From: Apoderus coryli
Lineage: Eukaryota > Arthropoda > Insecta > Coleoptera > Attelabidae
DNA length: 64,000 nt
Assembly (NCBI GenBank): GCA_911728435.2
Contig: OU452204.1
Span: 15,996,001-16,060,000 of the forward strand
Direction: 5' to 3'
Shown: positions 11,704-24,056 of the stretch, in pieces
Numbering within the stretch: the first letter of the stretch is position 1
Layout of the letters: each line of letters begins with the position of its first letter
Position numbers and translations under genes: made by a program
Notes under the pieces: generated by a model
What the model saw: only the letters and a program-made list of their open reading frames with translations
Told to the model about the DNA's origin: nothing
The model's database searches: none

Positions 11704-12405
11704 CTATCCAAAATAAAACAAGTTTCGACTTGAATGATCATCACTTTCTAAAGCTACTTTAGATTTCCGTTTCTTGATCTTCTCCTGACACAACTCATAG
11801 CCTTGTGGAATACAATTGGTCACCACCATCGTTGCTCTAACTCGATTGTTACTTAAAACTTTTGTCACAGTAACTGTAGACGTTTCAAACTTTCTTCTCC
11901 TTGTATAATTTGGAATAATCTCTTCAAGATGATCTAATCTATCCTCAATAAGTACATTTTGAATATCTTTTTTTATCAATTTTGGTGTAACTGTTTGAGA
12001 TAAATACCTCGGATTTTCTGCACTGGAACTTTCTATTATTGAATCGTCTCTATGTTTTTTCACAAAATACTCTTTAGTAACAACTTTATTACGATTAGAG
12101 CTTTGTTTCTTATTTTCTGGGGCACAATACTGTTTTTTCTTATTATATTTAACACAAATAGGATTCTTATAAATATATTTAGTTTTAACATTGACCACTT
12201 TAGTAGTTACTGTAGGGCTGAGACGAATTTTCTCATAATTGTTTGGTATATTAACTTTGTTCAAATATGGGAGGTTTTCCATAAAGTTTTGTCGGTAAAT
12301 TTTAACACAATCTTCCACTAAAGTGTTTGGTTTAACCTCATTTACAACCGCTAAGATTACTATAGAATATAAACTAAGGTGATGCTGGAGCACTATTAAA
12401 TTCAT
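11704..12405 (-). CDS. secreted protein with two TVT/paired-Cys modules, single exon
   Basis: An intact 233-codon frame starts with a hydrophobic leader (MNLIVLQHHLSLYSIVILAV). It contains two modules of the kind seen in the 2808-8052 gene: LSPTVTTKVV...C84...C94 and FETSTVTVTKVL...C198...C206. The rest is Lys/Arg rich with KKR clusters, and one extra Cys lies near the N-terminus (C33). No intron is needed, although more exons cannot be excluded. The start is the first ATG and leads straight into the signal sequence. I do not recognise a named family. The same strand, nearby position and shared module suggest a small cluster of paralogous secreted proteins. Function unknown. Confidence 0.65.
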   Translation of the reverse strand: MNLIVLQHHLSLYSIVILAVVNEVKPNTLVEDCVKIYRQNFMENLPYLNKVNIPNNYEKIRLSPTVTTKVVNVKTKYIYKNPICVKYNKKKQYCAPENKKQSSNRNKVVTKEYFVKKHRDDSIIESSSAENPRYLSQTVTPKLIKKDIQNVLIEDRLDHLEEIIPNYTRRRKFETSTVTVTKVLSNNRVRATMVVTNCIPQGYELCQEKIKKRKSKVALESDDHSSRNLFYFG

Positions 12406-12409
12406 TTTA

Positions 12410-14880
12410 TAAGTTACAACTTTATTTTGCGATATTATATGACAAAGTAGTAAGCAAAACTGAATTTTTTGGACCGATTACAATTGTTTTTGAAGTAGCA
12501 CGGAACTATTAGAAAAGAGTTTACTGAGGGCATGACTAATCACTTGATTATTATTAGAAGCACAACTTTTATTTCACAAATTTGCATGCACATGGTATGG
12601 TAAGAATGATCCAATTAAATTAAAGGAAGATAGAGCATCTACGATTACCACCAATGAAAATGCGCTAGTTCTGGATACGTCTGAGGTTTCCGTCCACATG
12701 TAATTAATTAGGCCCTCGCCTGAGCTGTTATCTCGCGGGTTCATACTCTACTGGACTCCGCAAATATAAGCGATCTGTTATTGCTGTCCAAAAATGTTTG
12801 ATTATATATTTCGTTCTTACTTTCTTATATAAATTGAGGTTTTGTGTTATGGATGAATATTTTCTGGTAGTAAAGTTACAGGAAATCTTGCTTGAAATAG
12901 AAGATAATGTTTTTAAAATTAACGAAGTGTAGTTTTTGAAGAATCTAGGTTGTTAAAACAGGAAGAGCTAGCCTTTTGACACATGGAAGTAGTAACGCAG
13001 CTCTGAAGGTTTTGTCTACATCAGACACTGCTTCCCAGCTAGTGGAAAAGTGCAGGTAACCGAGTTGCCAATAAAAAGAGAGTTGTATTGGTATGGGTGC
13101 AAAACCAGATAGCAGACGGAGCAATCACAACGCTTTAAATCACCACAGTGGTAAACATTAAACATTGAAATAGCGTTAGTCGGGATTTGACTACTTCAGT
13201 GCTTTGTTATCGAATTTACCGAAAGATCATACACAGATAAGCCAACTATTTTATATTTTTGGATAGCTAAAAACATGTAGGTGTTTTTTCAATAATCTGC
13301 ACAAAAAATGTTACTGAAATATTTTTGACAAACCGTCGATTTAAAAAAAAGTGTTTTTAATATTTTACATTTAATGTAGATTTAAAGGGCTACCGCTCCA
13401 GTAATGACCAGATTTCTAGTACTTTAAATTTTGCTTTTAATTAAGTGCCTTATTTTTAACAAAAAACTACCAAAAAATCTTCAAAACGAGACTAAATTAA
13501 AAAAATATTATAAATATTCGACTTCAAGGTGACACTTTCCCAAAAAATCTTCAAAATTCGAATATCTTGAAAAGGCTCCACTTTGGACCAGGGTACTATA
13601 TAGTCAAATTGGCTTCTTATGACTTCTGCTATCACGTCCTAAAATATTCAGGTCTACTTACAAGTAACCCTGTATACTACTAGACACTAATTTAGAAATA
13701 AAAGATACCAACCATATCTATCGTCTTGGAAAGGGTGAAAAAACTCCAATACTTCTACGGTTCGTATCCAACCTGACTAAAAAAAAAAACAGTAACTAAT
13801 AACAATGAGAGTCTGAGGAAGCTAAAAGAACATGGAATAGCTATGATCTTAAATAAGAAGAACGTGAAGATCAAAAAGTTTGCAGAGTGCATTTAAGACA
13901 AGCAAGGTTGCAAAAATTATTAGTAACAAACTTGTTATTGAAAAATTCAAAGATTATTCGCTCACCTGCAGCTTGTGTTCTAATTTTCACCTTATTGAAT
14001 AGTAACCCTCGATGAAGAATAAACTATTAACTTAGGCATTGTTCAGTGGTGTTGTTCAATCACAGCTAACATAATATCTTATTTTTATGCTTGACTGAAA
14101 TATCAGTGCAAACCTCTCAGTTTTGATTCAAAATTACAGTTTTCCTATTTCTAACGTGCTTAAACATTTTAAAACAGAAAATCGCTGCTGATGTAATTAC
14201 GATTTTAAATATTCATAAGCCATGGCATGTAATTTTGTGAAACGTGAAATTACTGCTTTACTAAATCGACCATTTGATGACATTTTTATTATACGGTATT
14301 AAAGTTAATGTGACCTAGCAGAAAGTAAAATTGGATTAATGGGTTTTAGGAGTAACGATGGAGCTTTACATATTATAATTTGCCTATAGAAGCAAATTCA
14401 CTATTTGATCATGGAAAACTTAAGAAAGCTCGTAATTTTTGGTATTTTGAAATGTCAATATCTTCTTTTGCATTAAGAGTTTACCCATTTACTAATACAG
14501 TAATGGTACGATCACTTTTGCTACGGTCGTAACAAATTCTACTACATACCTCAATGTATTTTTGATTAAATTGTCAATCGTATTAATTCGGCAAAATAGG
14601 CAATAACGGTTTCGGAGCGGAAAGTCGTTTGTTTTTAAGGCATGATACGATTATAGGTCAATTCGAATTTTTCTCGAGATTTCTTCGGCAGCAGAATTAA
14701 CGTAACCATATTTGCAGCCTCTCGAACTTCGGGTGGCGTTCCTCTAATAGCTATATCCCAATCACTTTCCATTTTACTCGTTTTCAAAGCACACAATTTA
14801 CCAGAAATAACTTCTGAACTAAAACTGACAACTGCTCTTTGGTATTTGTTATCAACATGTTGGCAACTTTGTTGTTGGCA
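12410..14880. other. intergenic, no supported gene
   Basis: About 2.5 kb without a useful frame. Several stretches carry the phrases ACCCTGTAT and AAATCTTCAAAA (for example 13480-13680) that usually belong to small non-autonomous elements, but terminal repeats could not be paired with confidence. Confidence 0.4.
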
Positions 14881-14889
14881 TCATGTTTT

Positions 14890-15235
14890 ATTTTCTTTTT
14901 CTTGGCACCACTGTATCCTTTGCAACGAGGAGCCACAACACATATCAACGAGGATAGATAAAAATTTATAGTTCTTTGCTCTTCCCTATGTTATTTGCAC
15001 GGAAAGTGGCTGTTTTCTTGTCGGCACTGTATTCAGTATGAAAAATCCTTCACAATGAGGAGTTGCACCCCATAGCTATGAGGGCTAGATAAAGAGTTGC
15101 AGTTTTTGCTATTTTCTTTGTTATTTGCACGGAAAGTGGCTGTTTTTTTGGCAGCACTGTATTCAGTATGAAAAATCCTTTAAAACGAGGAGTCGCATCC
15201 CATAACTACTAGAGGCATCAAGAAGACAAATATTA
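14890..15235. repeat. tandem repeat, ~130-bp period, two to three copies
   Basis: The phrase TTATTTGCACGGAAAGTGGC starts at 14991 and again at 15121, a 130-bp period. The whole unit is repeated, including CACTGTATTCAGTATGAAAA, the GAGGAGT(T/C)GCA box and the AGATAAA box. A third, shorter and more diverged copy precedes them from about 14890 (CACTGTATCC...ACGAGGAGC...GATAGATAAA). No coding potential seen. Confidence 0.7.
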
Positions 15236-15745
15236 TTAAATTTTTTCCATATGTATCTTGTAGGTTTCCATATCTTAATCAACTTTTCCTTATACAACTT
15301 TTCTTCAATTTGACAAATAAGGCCGGTCCGACCCTCAATCTCAAATCAAACCTAACGCTATAGCTCGGCACGTGCTCGTAAAAAAAAGTTGCATAATATG
15401 TACACCATTTTAAAACTCTAATGGTTGTAGGTCTCGGCTGGCGCCTCGCAAATTCCACAGGTCGTCCGGGAAAGTGTCCCTTTTTCTACTAAGTACACAA
15501 TATACTATTGCTGGAATTTATAGACATCTGCTCCCTCTAACGCTATTTCTGAAGCATATTCAAGTTAACCTGACTTCTGCAAGAAGGAATTCTTTCTTGT
15601 TCATGTCCTTCCACCAGGTCGTTCACCAGGATTCCTCTTTGTAGGTAACTTTATCTGAGAGTTCCATCCTATGCGGCGGTGATGATTCTGTTTCTAAGCT
15701 TGGACCAATCCCACCATTTATATCTACAATCCTATGGATCATTCA
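15235..15745. other. intergenic, no feature identified
   Basis: No frame, terminal repeat or RNA gene could be supported between the tandem repeat and the next LINE. Confidence 0.35.
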
Positions 15746-15749
15746 TTTC

Positions 15750-16975
15750 TTTATTCGAACTACTGGGTATAGCTGTGGAACTGCACTACTCAACATAACA
15801 GATGACATTCTACATAACTTAGACAAAAAGCTTTGTGGGGTTTTGATTCTACTGGATTTCAATAAAGCTTTTGACACTATTAATCACAATATACTATTAT
15901 CATTGTTTAAATTTGCAGGAGTCGATGTATCATCAGTGCTACTACTAAGTGACTATCTGAGTGGTAGATCGCAAAGAGTCACTTATTCTGGACAATTGTC
16001 TTCCGCGACATCTATAAACAAGGGCGTTCCACAAGGCTCGATCCTGGGCCCACTTTTTTTTACTCTTTACACTAGTCATTTCTCCTCCGTCTTGAAATAA
16101 TGTAAAATGCACATGTACGCGGATGACACACAGTTGTATTGTTTTTTCCCAAAAGATAAACACATGGAGTATTTACATTTAATCAACTCTGAACTCGATC
16201 GGTTGGTGGATCTTTCGAATTCACATAATCTGTTGATAAATCATGAGAAGTCTAGTGTGATTTACTTTGGTGATTTAACAAATATACATTTCCCGATAAA
16301 ATTACAAAATAACTGTTTAACTGTATCTACTAAATCAAAAAATCTTGGTGTCTTGGTCGATAAAGAGCTCAACCCATACCTATTTAATAAGATTAAATTC
16401 AGAACCGATGGCCATAATTTAAATGTTAGACAAAAAGATATGATTGATATACCGCCCCACAGAACCACACTATTTAAAAAATCATATTCCTACCGCATAG
16501 CCACAGAATATAATAAGCTACCACATCATTTCAAGTCTTTGTCGATATCCAGGTTTCGGTCAGCAGTGTTCGACATGCTGTTCAATGCGCAGTGTTCTCT
16601 TTCTGGCGGTTGATCTGGATCTCTATTCTTCCCCAAAGTTTCATGTCTTCTTTTTGTTTTGTTTTATTGTTTTTTACTCTTCCTGCACCAATTTTGCAAA
16701 TTTTGTAAATATTAATTTAATACCTATAAATATGCTATTTTCAAATAATTGAATCGCTTGTAAATAATTAGTTTAGTCTCGGTATATTTTACTTTATACC
16801 TGCCCAAAATGGCCTTATGTATAGAATATAATTTTACGTTAGGTCCATGTAGAATATCAGCTATGCTGAACATGCGCCTTTAGCAATTTAGTATTATACC
16901 TATATTAAGTATTATAGAATGTATTTCTTTTTCTGTTAATTATAATTGCTAATAAAGATTATTATTATTATTATA
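15750..16975 (+). mobile_element. jockey/CR1-like LINE, internally deleted
   Basis: The frame 15843-16100 reads LLDFNKAFDTINHNILLSLL-type palm sequence and GVPQGSILGPLFFTLYT. After a stop at 16098-16100, the frame 16107-16613 carries MYADDTQLY (YADD at 16116-16127), ELDRLVDLSNSHNLLIN and NLGVLVDKEL, then jumps straight to the C-terminal FRTDGHNLNVRQKDMIDIPP and YNKLPHHFKSLSISRFRSAV. The thumb and connection region is therefore deleted. The 3' UTR ends at AATAAAGATTATTATT near 16960. Inactive. Confidence 0.75.
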
Positions 16976-17033
16976 TATCCCTATGTTGGAGGTAAAAATA
17001 GTGGATGAATATACAACAACGCCCTGCGCCTGT

Positions 17034-17129
17034 GGTGAATAGGAGACGATTTAGAATTTACCTGAAGAAGGCAATTGTGCATTGCCAAAACGTTGTAAAC
17101 TGACATAAAATAACAATCATTATTTCACC
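17034..17129 (+). ncRNA. hammerhead-like ribozyme motif, core one base off
   Basis: The core box CTGAAGA (17062-17068) is followed by a 5-bp stem II, GGCAA (17070-17074) with TTGCC (17082-17086), then AAAAC where GAAAC is expected. Flanking GGTGAATA (17034-17041) can pair with TATTTCACC (17121-17129) with one bulge, in the position of an extended stem I. Short spacing downstream leaves a minimal stem III. The G-to-A change in the GAAA box would abolish cleavage in a canonical hammerhead, so this looks like a decayed copy. Confidence 0.4.
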
Positions 17130-17614
17130 TACAATCTGTTTTAATTGGAGCCTCATCCCAAGAAAGAAATCCATCTATAAAAGAATAACTTTATATCAAA
17201 TTAGGTTAAGGACACTTTACTAGTGTCAAAGATTAATGTAAATCCCAATGCATACTTGATTATTGAACACTAAAATTATGTCTCAAATTAGTTTCAACCC
17301 GAGCAGGGAAGATCAAATTTAAACTCGAAATTTCTTTGTCTTTTACAAGAGGCGTTTCACTTATCCAGGGACACACTGTATACACTAAATAATTATCGTG
17401 TTTTCAAAACAAGTATTTATTTATTTTATAAATATTTATAAGTAGTATTATATACAAACCAACAAAATAAAAGAAACAAATGCCACAAATTGTTTAAAGA
17501 TATGAATACCTATTTAAAAAAAAATGCTCTTTAAAAATTGATAATAAAGGATAAGAAATATTTGACAATATACGTACATTTTTATTCTTGAACCATACGC
17601 TTTATTCTTTGTAA

Positions 17615-17790
17615 TAATAATTTTTCTTGGGTTTTTTTTGTTCGTTTTAAAACAATACACATTATTTCAAAATAAAAATCTTTTCATTTTAATTTTTTCC
17701 GTCAAAAAACATTAAAAAAACTATTTTGAAATAATGTTAATTAATTGGTTTAAAAAGAACCAAAAAAAAACACAAGAAGAATAATTAAAT
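17615..17790. repeat. small AT-rich foldback
   Basis: The left part (about 17618-17686, ending ACATTATTTCAAAAT) is an imperfect reverse complement of the right part (about 17732-17790, starting ATTTTGAAATAATGT). The arms include T8-G and A9-C runs that pair. MITE-like; no target duplication could be decided. Confidence 0.55.
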
Positions 17791-18173
17791 AAAAAAAAAT
17801 TGACAATATATTTATGAAAAAAAAAAGTATCTATCATATTTATTTTGTAAGAAATTGATAACTAAACTAGATATTCTTAATAGAAAATTAGTAGTCTCTT
17901 ATTATTATAATAATTAGATAACATTTCCATATGTTTTTATCCAGTTACTATAAAACAGAGATATGATACATACGTAAAGCTTTCTTGGATAAAAGTATGA
18001 ATAATTTTATTAATAATCAGTTATTAAATTAAATTTTATTGTATCCGTTTTGTTTCAAAAAAGCTCAAATATAAATCTAGATGCATTGCTATTTGGGTTT
18101 AATTTAGGTGTGTCTTGTACGTCATTTTCATAAACGAGTTATTAATGTATTAATCATACTTTATCCACTACTC

Positions 18174-18522
18174 CAGTGGCGTAACTACCCAGGAGGCAAA
18201 GGAGCAATAACCCCCTGGGCACCGGATTCTTAGGGGCCCCTTTGACATGACAAAGTAAGTAACAATTTTTAAAACACGAGTATATTTTGTAGATAAATTG
18301 TCTACGTTTAATGTCAATTGTGTCGAATTTTATTTTGTTTTGGTTTTTTGGTGGTGCAACTTAATTTAATTCTATTATTTTATTCGTTTTTTGTATCACA
18401 ATCATACAGTTTATTTATATTTGTTTTTGTATTTATTTTGCTGGAAATATTATATAATATATACTTTTTTATGTTTTTTACAACCTAAGAAGGGCCCCAA
18501 TGTTGTTGTTGTTACACCACTG
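18174..18522. mobile_element. hAT-type MITE, 349 bp, 8-bp target duplication
   Basis: The element starts CAGTGGCGTAAC and ends GTTACACCACTG (terminal inverted repeats with one mismatch). It is flanked on both sides by CACTACTC (18166-18173 and 18523-18530). An 8-bp duplication and CAGTGG-type ends are the hallmark of the hAT superfamily. No coding capacity. Confidence 0.85.
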
Positions 18523-18566
18523 CACTACTCAATATATTAAAATTTGAGTTTGCTAAGATACACAAC

Positions 18567-19607
18567 CTAAAATCGAACCGTTTTCTTCTCTTTCCTTGCA
18601 CTGATGCTCACTGATTGGACATCTGCAGATCCATTTACAATTGAATCACTTGCACATTCTGCTACCAAAGCCTTTAGCCTGGCAACACGACGTTCTCTTG
18701 CAGCCTGTTTTTCTGCTATTGCAGCCATCTCTTCATCGATATCGTCAATTCTAGCTTTCGATTGTCTGGCTCTCAATGCAGCTGAACTGAATCATAAATA
18801 ATAGAATGGAATATAACATATTCATAAATAATTTTTAGACTAACGGAAAAAATTGTTTTACCTGTTTCTATCCTCTAGCGCCGTCCATTTAGTTAAATCT
18901 TCAGAATTTGTGTCTGAAGCAGAAGTCAGTTTAAACGACCTTCTTTTGATGGACACGTCATCATCTAATAACGCTTTCCTATAACATAAAAATTGCAATT
19001 AAACTGTGAATATAAAATAACAAAACTAATGCTTCCAGAGAAGTACTCATGAGGCTGTAAAAAAATCAGTCTAACTGTGAGCAACGATTTGTTGTTGATT
19101 CCTATACAGCAAACCAGAAAAAAGGTTAGAACGAACAAAAAGAAGCTCGTTGTTTGAACTAACTTTTGAAACCAAAACTTGGTTTTTCACTTTTGAACCC
19201 GAAACTAAGTCCAATTCGTAAGATGCAGGAGCTTTCATCAAGAGCTAAAAAGCTCAAATAAGCAAATCAAGATTCAAAGGAAGATTATCTGTTTTCAAGC
19301 GTGAGATCTGCAGTAAAGGAATTTGTGGAACCAAATTCAAGATGCGTCCTAAAGTCTCACAAAAGAAGGCTTTCAGCACTGTTTGTATAAATTCAAAATA
19401 AATTATTCTACAGCAATACTCGTAAACTAAATTTTGCTTGCTTTAAATTAATTACCTTGACTCATTTAGCCCAACAGAGTCCAAAATTTTCTCTGACCTG
19501 TCTAATAAACGATGAGTTGATATGTTATTCGAAGTTGATTCCAAATCAACATCATCTACGTATGTGGCTTTTTTCTGAGCACGAATACGTTTTAAAGTTG
19601 ATGCAGT
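18567..19607 (-). CDS. 3' end of a coiled-coil protein gene, three exons visible
   Basis: Three exons with GT-AG sites and matching phases: 19607-19456, 18978-18862 and 18786-18567 (stop). They encode about 163 residues starting TASTLKRIRAQKKATY. The peptide includes DRSEKILDSVGLNES, then DDDVSIKRRSFKLTSAS, SEDLTKWTALEDRNSSAALR and a charged helix (KARIDDIDEEMAAIAEKQAA followed by RERRVARLKALVAE) that should form a coiled coil. It ends with a basic KKTVRF tail. The upstream exon must end in phase 0 and was not located. A frame at 20077-19799 has a possible acceptor but no fitting donor. I do not recognise the protein. It reads as conserved host sequence, not as a transposon. Confidence 0.6.
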
Positions 19608-20184
19608 CTAAAAAAGAACCAAATTAGTTTTGACAAAAATTACAGGGTTAAAAAGTATTGCAACTCTCAGGCAAAAGCGGAGCTTATAAAATTAGCGGAA
19701 CTTTATACACCCTGTTGTGTATTCACCATGAATGAAATGCCATACACCTTGAATCGTTTATTTCTAGTTTATATTATCAATTATCACAGTCGATTATATC
19801 ACAAATATACAATTTGTTCATTAGTGTGGGACATTACATAAATACTATACTGAATATATGATAAGACTTTAGCCTGCTGCCAGCCTCGTTCCCCTACGCG
19901 TCTCTCATTCCATTCTTCTGGATTGTTCCATGGTGGCAACAAAGCATTCTGCAAAGAACCAACTGCAACATACATTTGGTTTGGTTCTTTATAGAAGACG
20001 AAGGTGGTTTTTTGCTTCTGTGTGAAATAATCAACCCCAATAATGAAATTACTATTATTATCATTATAAATTTTCATTAAAACTATTCCAGACCCAAATC
20101 ATTTACTTTAGAAAATATTTGAAGACAGTTTCTAGTCTTCCAAATGGCTCTCATTTTTCTGTAATACATCGTTAGGTACCCCAA

Positions 20185-21030
20185 TATTTGATAGAATTGG
20201 ACAAACAGATACAAGGTAAAAAGGGGCTAGAAGATGACATAGATAGGTTCATTGGGGTAGTTTTAGAAAAATGTCTGTCAGTCTCTGTGGCTCTGTGTCT
20301 GTCTGGCAGTATCCAGAATAACTCAAAAACCACTTATCATCTTCTAACGAAATTTGGTACAAAAATACTACAGAATATGTCTAGGTGCTGCTTAACTTTT
20401 AGGAAATATTGAGCGTAGACAAGGGGTGTAAAAAGGGGTACAAACATTTAAAAAATTCATACATTTTAAACATATCCGAAATATTGAGTAATTTTTGATT
20501 CGTTTAATAGAGTATGATCTAAAACATAAACCATAAAAAAATTGGATGACATTGGCGTTCGAAAAGAGTGTAAAAAGGGGTTAAAATCTTTTATTTCCTA
20601 AACATAACAGCGACTAGCATAAATATCTAGATATTTATAGCTTTGATAGAATATAAAGTTTGAAATGTATCAGAAAAACTTGCTTGCATAGGCGTTCGTA
20701 AATTGTGGGAAAAAGGGGTCAAAATAAAAAATATATATATCGTAATTCGAAATTTGGAATAATTTTTCATAGTTGTGATAGAATATAACCCAACAAATGT
20801 TACATAGAGAACTAGTTCACACAGGCGTTCATAAATAGTGTAAAAAGGGGTCAAAAATTAAAAATATATATACATATTTGGGTTTTGATGGATTATGGAG
20901 AAACTACATTGTGGAACAATCTGAAAATCTGGCGTAGTATTTAAGTCGACGGGGCCAATAGGGCTAAAATGTTTTCAAAAATCTAGTACATCCGGTTATA
21001 CCGGAAGTGGGTGTCAACTTCCTTATTTTA
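20185..21030 (+). repeat. dispersed repeat with ~135-bp internal periodicity (copy 1)
   Basis: After a TCTGTCTGT-rich lead and the phrase AACTCAAAAACC...AAATTTGGTACAAAAATACT, the block GGCGTTCG...AAAAAGGGGT recurs at 20554, 20691 and (as GGCGTTCA) 20824, a spacing of 133-137 bp. Each block is followed by AAAATATAT... and a TTTTGATAGAATATAA phrase. The copy at 24000-25000 has the same organisation. The frame 20188-20412 inside it is not convincing coding sequence. The end near 20990-21030 contains CCGGTTATACCGGAAGT, also seen inverted near 63518. Confidence 0.6.
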
Positions 21031-23190
21031 AATTCGACCCTATTAAATTATATTTTTTTTTGGATTCTACTTGTGATTCTAAAGATAGTTTATGTAGAAT
21101 ATGTTATACCTATTTCCAGCCGTTTTCGAAATATTTGAAATTTTATGTCAAAAATGACATTTGCAGATTAAAGAATAATTACAATTTGTTATTATATAGA
21201 AGCTTAATAACATAATTTGTTGGGATATCCTAGTAGTTATAGACCTACTTTAGGCGACTTTGTATATTTTTTTAATAAATATTAATACATGGTATTTAAA
21301 AATTTTGAATTTTGACACTTCTTCAATTTGATTTTATACACAAATCTCCTGCTGTAGTCGCCTGGTTCATTGTTGCAGAAAATCGTCCATTTGTAAAACC
21401 TTGTATAAGATTATAACATAGGGCCAAGTAATTTGTTCTTACGTAAAATGGTAAACAAAAAAAGTTATTAATGATTTTCCAAAAAATATTATTAGCTTTG
21501 AAACTGGGATGGCTATTTTCAGCATCATATAATATTCGATATTTTTTAATGAACTCTGTTTACTACAAGTGCCAAGTCATTTTTAAATTAGATTTTTCAT
21601 GGAAATTTTATATACGAAATTTCAGTTCATAAATTTGTGTTGTTGAAGTGAATGTAAATTGTGAGAAATAACTAATAATTATCAATTAATAACTTAAAAA
21701 ATCAACACGGTTGTATTACGTTTTTATAGACAATTATTGGTATTACAAAGTTTTCTTAAATTAGAATGGTATGTTAGTAGTTAAAAGTGAGTTTTTACAT
21801 AATATAAGTTTTGTAGGTAACTTTTCTAATAATTTATTTAAGAATTCGTGGTTTATTGGACTAATTAAACTAATAAACTCAATTTAGAATCAGCGACGTT
21901 TTCCAGGTTAATTTCCCATATGAGAAATTCATCCACAAAACATCACTGACCCTAAATTCAGTGTATATATTACTACAATTAGCCCTATAACGCACAAATC
22001 CTTAGAGAAATTCAACCAGAAAGGGCATCTTTGTTTAATTCTCCTAGAAATAAAATGGTATTTAGGAAATAATGTATACTAAGATTAATATCAACCTAGG
22101 GGCTGCCACCTAAAAATGTATTATTATGCCTCTAGTCTTGAGACCCTTGAAGTTTGTTTCAAGCAAAAGCCTTCCATGTAGTTCCAGAACTCTATTAATT
22201 TTTATTTTTTTTTTTGGTTTGAGGGATAGTACGTCCCCATCTTGTACACTGTCTGATCATCACGATCACATTCTTTCAATAGGTTTTCGATAGTTTTATC
22301 CATTTCCCTGCATATATTGCCATATGTTTCGTGAGACGACAATTTCCTGCAACAATTCTTTAGAAATACGTTGTATACTCTTCTCTCCTCTTTTCAGTGA
22401 TTGAGGTGTCAAATGTCTCAGGCCACAGTGTTCTTTGCCAGTTTCTTTCTTCTTAAACAACTCTTTGTAAGTGCTCTTTACTAAGAGAGAAAATTGTTCA
22501 GGATTGTTGAGGCCTGATGGGCAATCAGATTGAAATTCCACCAGGTTCTGTATGGAACTATGTCCCGTATCAATCAGTTCCTTATCATGTTTATTATAAA
22601 GTGAGTGATAATTATAAGAATAAGCAATTGAAACTCATAATTGACAGCATCAAGAAACTAGCTTTCTGTATATCTACACTGTTTTTTGTTGTCTTCATTT
22701 GAATAATTTTCTACCTATTCAAAGACAAACTCGATAGGTCTATTAGCGATTCCGAATTGCTTTTATCTATCGCAAAAATAAGTCTAAATTTATTAGGTCA
22801 GGACTCCTTGGAAGCCACATTACTGAGGCATTTTGTTCAATCCTCCATATAACTTCCTTTGTTATTGTGCCGGAGATCCATCATCAACTCCATCCATCCC
22901 AATGGACATAAAGACAGTTTTGTAACCATTTGTAAATTAATATTTTGTCTGAAAGGGTTGTCGAAAAAGTTCAGTAGTTGACTGCTTCAGTATTGAAGAG
23001 ACTAGCTGGAAATATTTGTTTTTGCGTTGAATGTGGATTCATTCTTTAATAATATTAATTTTTAAAAATTTTGATTTTTTCTTCCAGGCAAAGATGGAAT
23101 TCTTCTTCTAAATACTGATTAAATAACTAAATTACCTATACTAGGTTGAAAATAAAAGAATATTGACAGCTTTGACAGGTAAGGATAATA
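21030..23190. other. AT-rich region with one unrecognised broken frame
   Basis: Mostly AT-rich without structure. On the minus strand from about 22590 to 22296 a readable peptide (IQNLVEFQSDCPSGLNNPEQ, then FSLLVKSTYKELFKKK) runs into a frameshift near 22430. It could be a transposase or host-gene remnant; I could not place it. Confidence 0.3.
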
Positions 23191-23202
23191 ACAGATAAAT
23201 AT

Positions 23203-23870
23203 CAGTGGCGGCTGGTCGGGGTAGGCAAGGTAGGGGTTATTGACTCCATAATTAAAAAAAAAAAATATTGATTCTTATATTAATTTCATTTTCTACCTTA
23301 AACCTTTAATTCAATAATGATCTGTAGGTATAATATAACTACCGCAAAATAGGTTTACCGCTGCAACTGTTATCGTCGCCTACACCGTATACTCATATAC
23401 ACATATACCTATGTACATATCAAAAGTTTTGCGCCACCGGTCACCGGGTAATAGTATATACTACCAAATACGGCCTAAAATACATGTATTTTGCTCAAAA
23501 TTGTTGTACTTTTTCTTGAATACCTATATTGAAATAAATATACAGAACAAACTGGTGGTGATTGAGAACTTTTATATAGTACCTATTGAAGTAATATGTG
23601 TTCTATTGCGTAGGAACGTGTTTACGTTGAGCTTAGGCACCTACCCCGGCTGCCTTATATCTATTGTAGATAGGTAGGTATACTATTTGCACGAATTTCG
23701 ATTTGTACGTTAGGTATTTTTGTTTACTGTTTTTTACATTGATAATTGTCTACTTTTCATCTAAGGCGCATGATCTTGACAATCTGAAAAAAATCACCTG
23801 CGGCGCCTTTTTCTTCACATCCATTTTTTACTTACTGCCTACCTAATAAAATTACCCGCGACCGCCACTG
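23203..23870. mobile_element. hAT-type non-autonomous element, 668 bp, 8-bp target duplication
   Basis: The ends CAGTGGCGGCTGGTCGGG and CCCGCGACCGCCACTG form an imperfect terminal inverted repeat. Both flanks carry ATAAATAT (23195-23202 and 23871-23878). An 8-bp duplication plus CAGTGGCG ends indicates hAT. The internal 88-codon frame at 23411-23677 has no recognisable transposase motif and is probably chance. Confidence 0.85.
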
Positions 23871-23890
23871 ATAAATATGAGAAATATTTT

Positions 23891-24021
23891 TAGCTCTCCA
23901 TATCATATATGTAATATATGTATATATGGAGACTATTAGTTTCATGAAAAAAAAAAATTTAATTTCACCGGAAATACTTGTTTTTGGTCATTTTATACAT
24001 AAATAAGTAGTTTTAAAAAAA

Positions 24022-24056
<35 letters not shown>

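Noticed and set aside
19799..20077. Upstream exon of the coiled-coil gene (NALLPPWNNPEEWNERRVGE)
   Set aside because: An acceptor-like TTTGCAG is present, but no GT donor fits in a phase that joins the exon starting at 19607, so it was not added to the model.
23411..23677. 88-codon frame inside the hAT MITE
   Set aside because: No transposase motif, no initiation context, and the host element is clearly non-autonomous.
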